From an uncultured Acidobacteriota bacterium (lineage in GTDB: Bacteria; Acidobacteriota; Blastocatellia; Pyrinomonadales; Pyrinomonadaceae), in the NCBI GenBank assembly GCA_946480545.1, contig CAMLKY010000013.1, forward strand, positions 1 through 12,979: DNA of 12,979 nucleotides, read 5' to 3'. The notes under the pieces were generated by a model. It ran no database searches, was not told where the DNA came from, and saw nothing but the letters and a program-made list of their open reading frames with translations. The translations under genes were made by a program, and so were the position numbers. The stretch's first letter is position 1, and every line of letters begins with the position of its first letter. Below, one piece after another: positions 11,704 through 12,979 of the stretch.

Positions 11704-12979
11704 ATGGCCTCGGTACTTCAGATTGAGCCCTCGACAGATGAGATAGTCTCGTATAACCCAGCGACCGGCGAGGAGGTCGGGCGGGTCCCGCAGACTTCCG
11801 ACGACCAGGTTCGGGTCGCCGTGGAGCGATCGCGTGAAGTCTTCCACAGGTGGAAAACTACGTCATTCGGGCAGCGTCGCGCGCTCGTCATGAAAGCCAG
11901 AGAGGTGATCCTTTCCGAGCTCGACGAGATCGCGCACCTTATCTCGGCCGAATCCGGCAAGCCATTTGGCGAAGCGATCGCGATGGAGATCGCACCGGTT
12001 CTCGATCTGATGCAGCACTTCGCTCGTCGGGCCTCACGGATACTTCGGCCGCGGCGGATAAACATCGGGCTCTACACGGCCCTGGGGCGGTATTCGAAGA
12101 TCGTCTATCACCCGATCGGCGTCGTGGGAATAATTCCGGCGTGGAACTATCCCTTCTCAATACCTCTTGGCGAAGCAGCGATGGCGATCATGGCCGGCAA
12201 CTCGGTGGTCATCAAACCTTCAGAGCTGACGCCGTTCGTCGGGGTGAAGATCGGTGAGATCTTTGAACGCGCCGGCGCTCCCGACGGACTCGTACAGGTG
12301 ATCACGGGCGATGGACGTACCGGTGCCGCACTCGTCAACGCCGGCCCCGACAAGATCATGTTTACCGGATCGGTCGCTACGGGGAAGAAGATCGCCGAGG
12401 CCGCTGCAAAGAACCTGACTCCGGTAGTTCTGGAGCTTGGCGGTAAGGACGCGATGATCGTATTCGACGACGCCAATCTTGAGCTCGCGGCAGGTGCGGC
12501 AGTCTGGGGAGCGTTTTGTAATTCGGGACAGTCGTGTTCCTCGGTCGAGCGGCTCTATGTTCAGGAAGGCGCGGCTGAAAGGCTGACACGGCTGATCGTC
12601 GAGAAGACCCGATCGCTGACTCAAGGCATCGGTTCGCGTGAGGATGTTTCGATTGGTGCGATGTCGTCCGAGCGTCAGTTGAGGATAGTCGAGGATCACG
12701 TCGAAGAGTTTCGCCGTGCCGGTGCCGTGATCGTCACGGGCGGCAAAGCCGCAATCCAAGATCCAGGATCTAAAATCCAAAATTTGTTTTATGAGCCCAC
12801 GGTCATAACGGCTGCGACGAACGATATGCGGCCGATGCAGGAAGAGACGTTTGGCCCGACATTGCCGATCGCCACGTTCAAGACCGAAGAAGAAGCGATC
12901 CGGCTGGCGAACGATTCGGAATTTGGGCTCACGGCAAGCGTTTGGACGCGCGACTACGGGCGAGGGGTACGGGTCGCGG
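11704..12979 (+). CDS. NAD(P)-dependent aldehyde dehydrogenase, 3' end outside window
   Basis: The frame runs from the ATG at 11704 to the window edge without a stop, giving 425 residues of an expected 480-520. Family motifs are in order: IIPAWNYPFSIPL with Asn148, VIKPSELTP, FTGSVATGKK at 220-229 (cofactor loop), LELGGKD with general-base Glu244, NSGQSCSS with nucleophile Cys278, and MQEETFGPTLPI. The Glu-Cys spacing of 34 equals that of classic ALDHs. It oxidises an aldehyde to the acid in the cytoplasm; the substrate cannot be read from this. The segment GGKAAIQDPGSKIQNLFYEP carries about ten residues more than I expect here and is encoded by a short repeat-like sequence at 12753-12784. 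The gene is divergent from the Lrp operon. Confidence 0.9.
   Translation, partial: MASVLQIEPSTDEIVSYNPATGEEVGRVPQTSDDQVRVAVERSREVFHRWKTTSFGQRRALVMKAREVILSELDEIAHLISAESGKPFGEAIAMEIAPVLDLMQHFARRASRILRPRRINIGLYTALGRYSKIVYHPIGVVGIIPAWNYPFSIPLGEAAMAIMAGNSVVIKPSELTPFVGVKIGEIFERAGAPDGLVQVITGDGRTGAALVNAGPDKIMFTGSVATGKKIAEAAAKNLTPVVLELGGKDAMIVFDDANLELAAGAAVWGAFCNSGQSCSSVERLYVQEGAAERLTRLIVEKTRSLTQGIGSREDVSIGAMSSERQLRIVEDHVEEFRRAGAVIVTGGKAAIQDPGSKIQNLFYEPTVITAATNDMRPMQEETFGPTLPIATFKTEEEAIRLANDSEFGLTASVWTRDYGRGVRVA
12753..12784. repeat. ATCCAAAAT-type repeat inside the aldehyde dehydrogenase gene
   Basis: Degenerate units AATCCAAG, ATCCAGG, ATCTAAA, ATCCAAAAT follow each other and are read in frame as IQDPGSKIQN. 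The unit resembles short tandem repeats (ATCCAAAATC type) usually found between genes. The reading frame is kept, and conserved ALDH residues flank it on both sides. Confidence 0.55.

Noticed and set aside
11372..11746. Heptapeptide-repeat proteins on either strand of the 21-bp array
   Set aside because: Any 21-bp repeat encodes heptads in all frames; there is no ribosome site and no family, and the plus-strand frame runs into the ALDH start.

Overview
This is a stretch of mid-to-high-GC bacterial chromosome. The flavour of the proteins and the large number of palindromic intergenic repeats suggest Acidobacteriota, perhaps the Blastocatellia/Pyrinomonadaceae group. That placement is an impression, not something I could test. 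Most genes are housekeeping or general metabolism. No phage, conjugation, toxin-antitoxin, CRISPR or recognisable defence module is visible, and I saw no rRNA or tRNA gene.

Layout. Bases 1-~220 are strikingly GC-rich and carry a partial leftward ORF. They abut the C-terminal third of an FGGY sugar kinase (probably gluconokinase, ends at 576). A transketolase gene follows (815-2892) with a good promoter, but it is split into two frames by a 44-nt insertion bounded by a 9-nt direct repeat. Next come a PLP-dependent D-serine dehydratase/D-threonine aldolase family enzyme (3008-4114), a leftward pair made of a DUF1772-like membrane protein and a KTSC-like small protein (4976-4260), a divergent DinB-family protein (5043-5531), and a secreted beta-lactamase-fold serine hydrolase on the minus strand (6938-5739). 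After these lie a small four-helix membrane protein (7056-7445) and an alanyl-tRNA synthetase reading frame lacking the whole aminoacylation domain (7604-9487). A tight leftward operon, Lrp/AsnC regulator - YedA-like EamA transporter - ABM-domain protein, spans 11298-9510. The rightward aldehyde dehydrogenase (11704 onward) runs off the window.

How the parts fit. Gluconokinase and transketolase next to each other suggest a pentose-phosphate/gluconate locus. The Lrp-EamA-ABM genes are separated by only 1 and 3 nt and are probably one transcript, driven by a near-consensus promoter, for regulated small-molecule export.

The striking theme is repeats and damage. Five intergenic gaps hold long imperfect palindromes of at least three sequence types, and one holds a 21-bp tandem array of hairpin units. 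Two coding sequences carry in-frame insertions of what look like the same kind of dispersed repeat. Three normally important genes (sugar kinase, transketolase, alaS) are truncated or split. Whether this is real genome biology or draft-assembly error cannot be decided from the sequence alone. I did not find a convincing new multi-gene system here.
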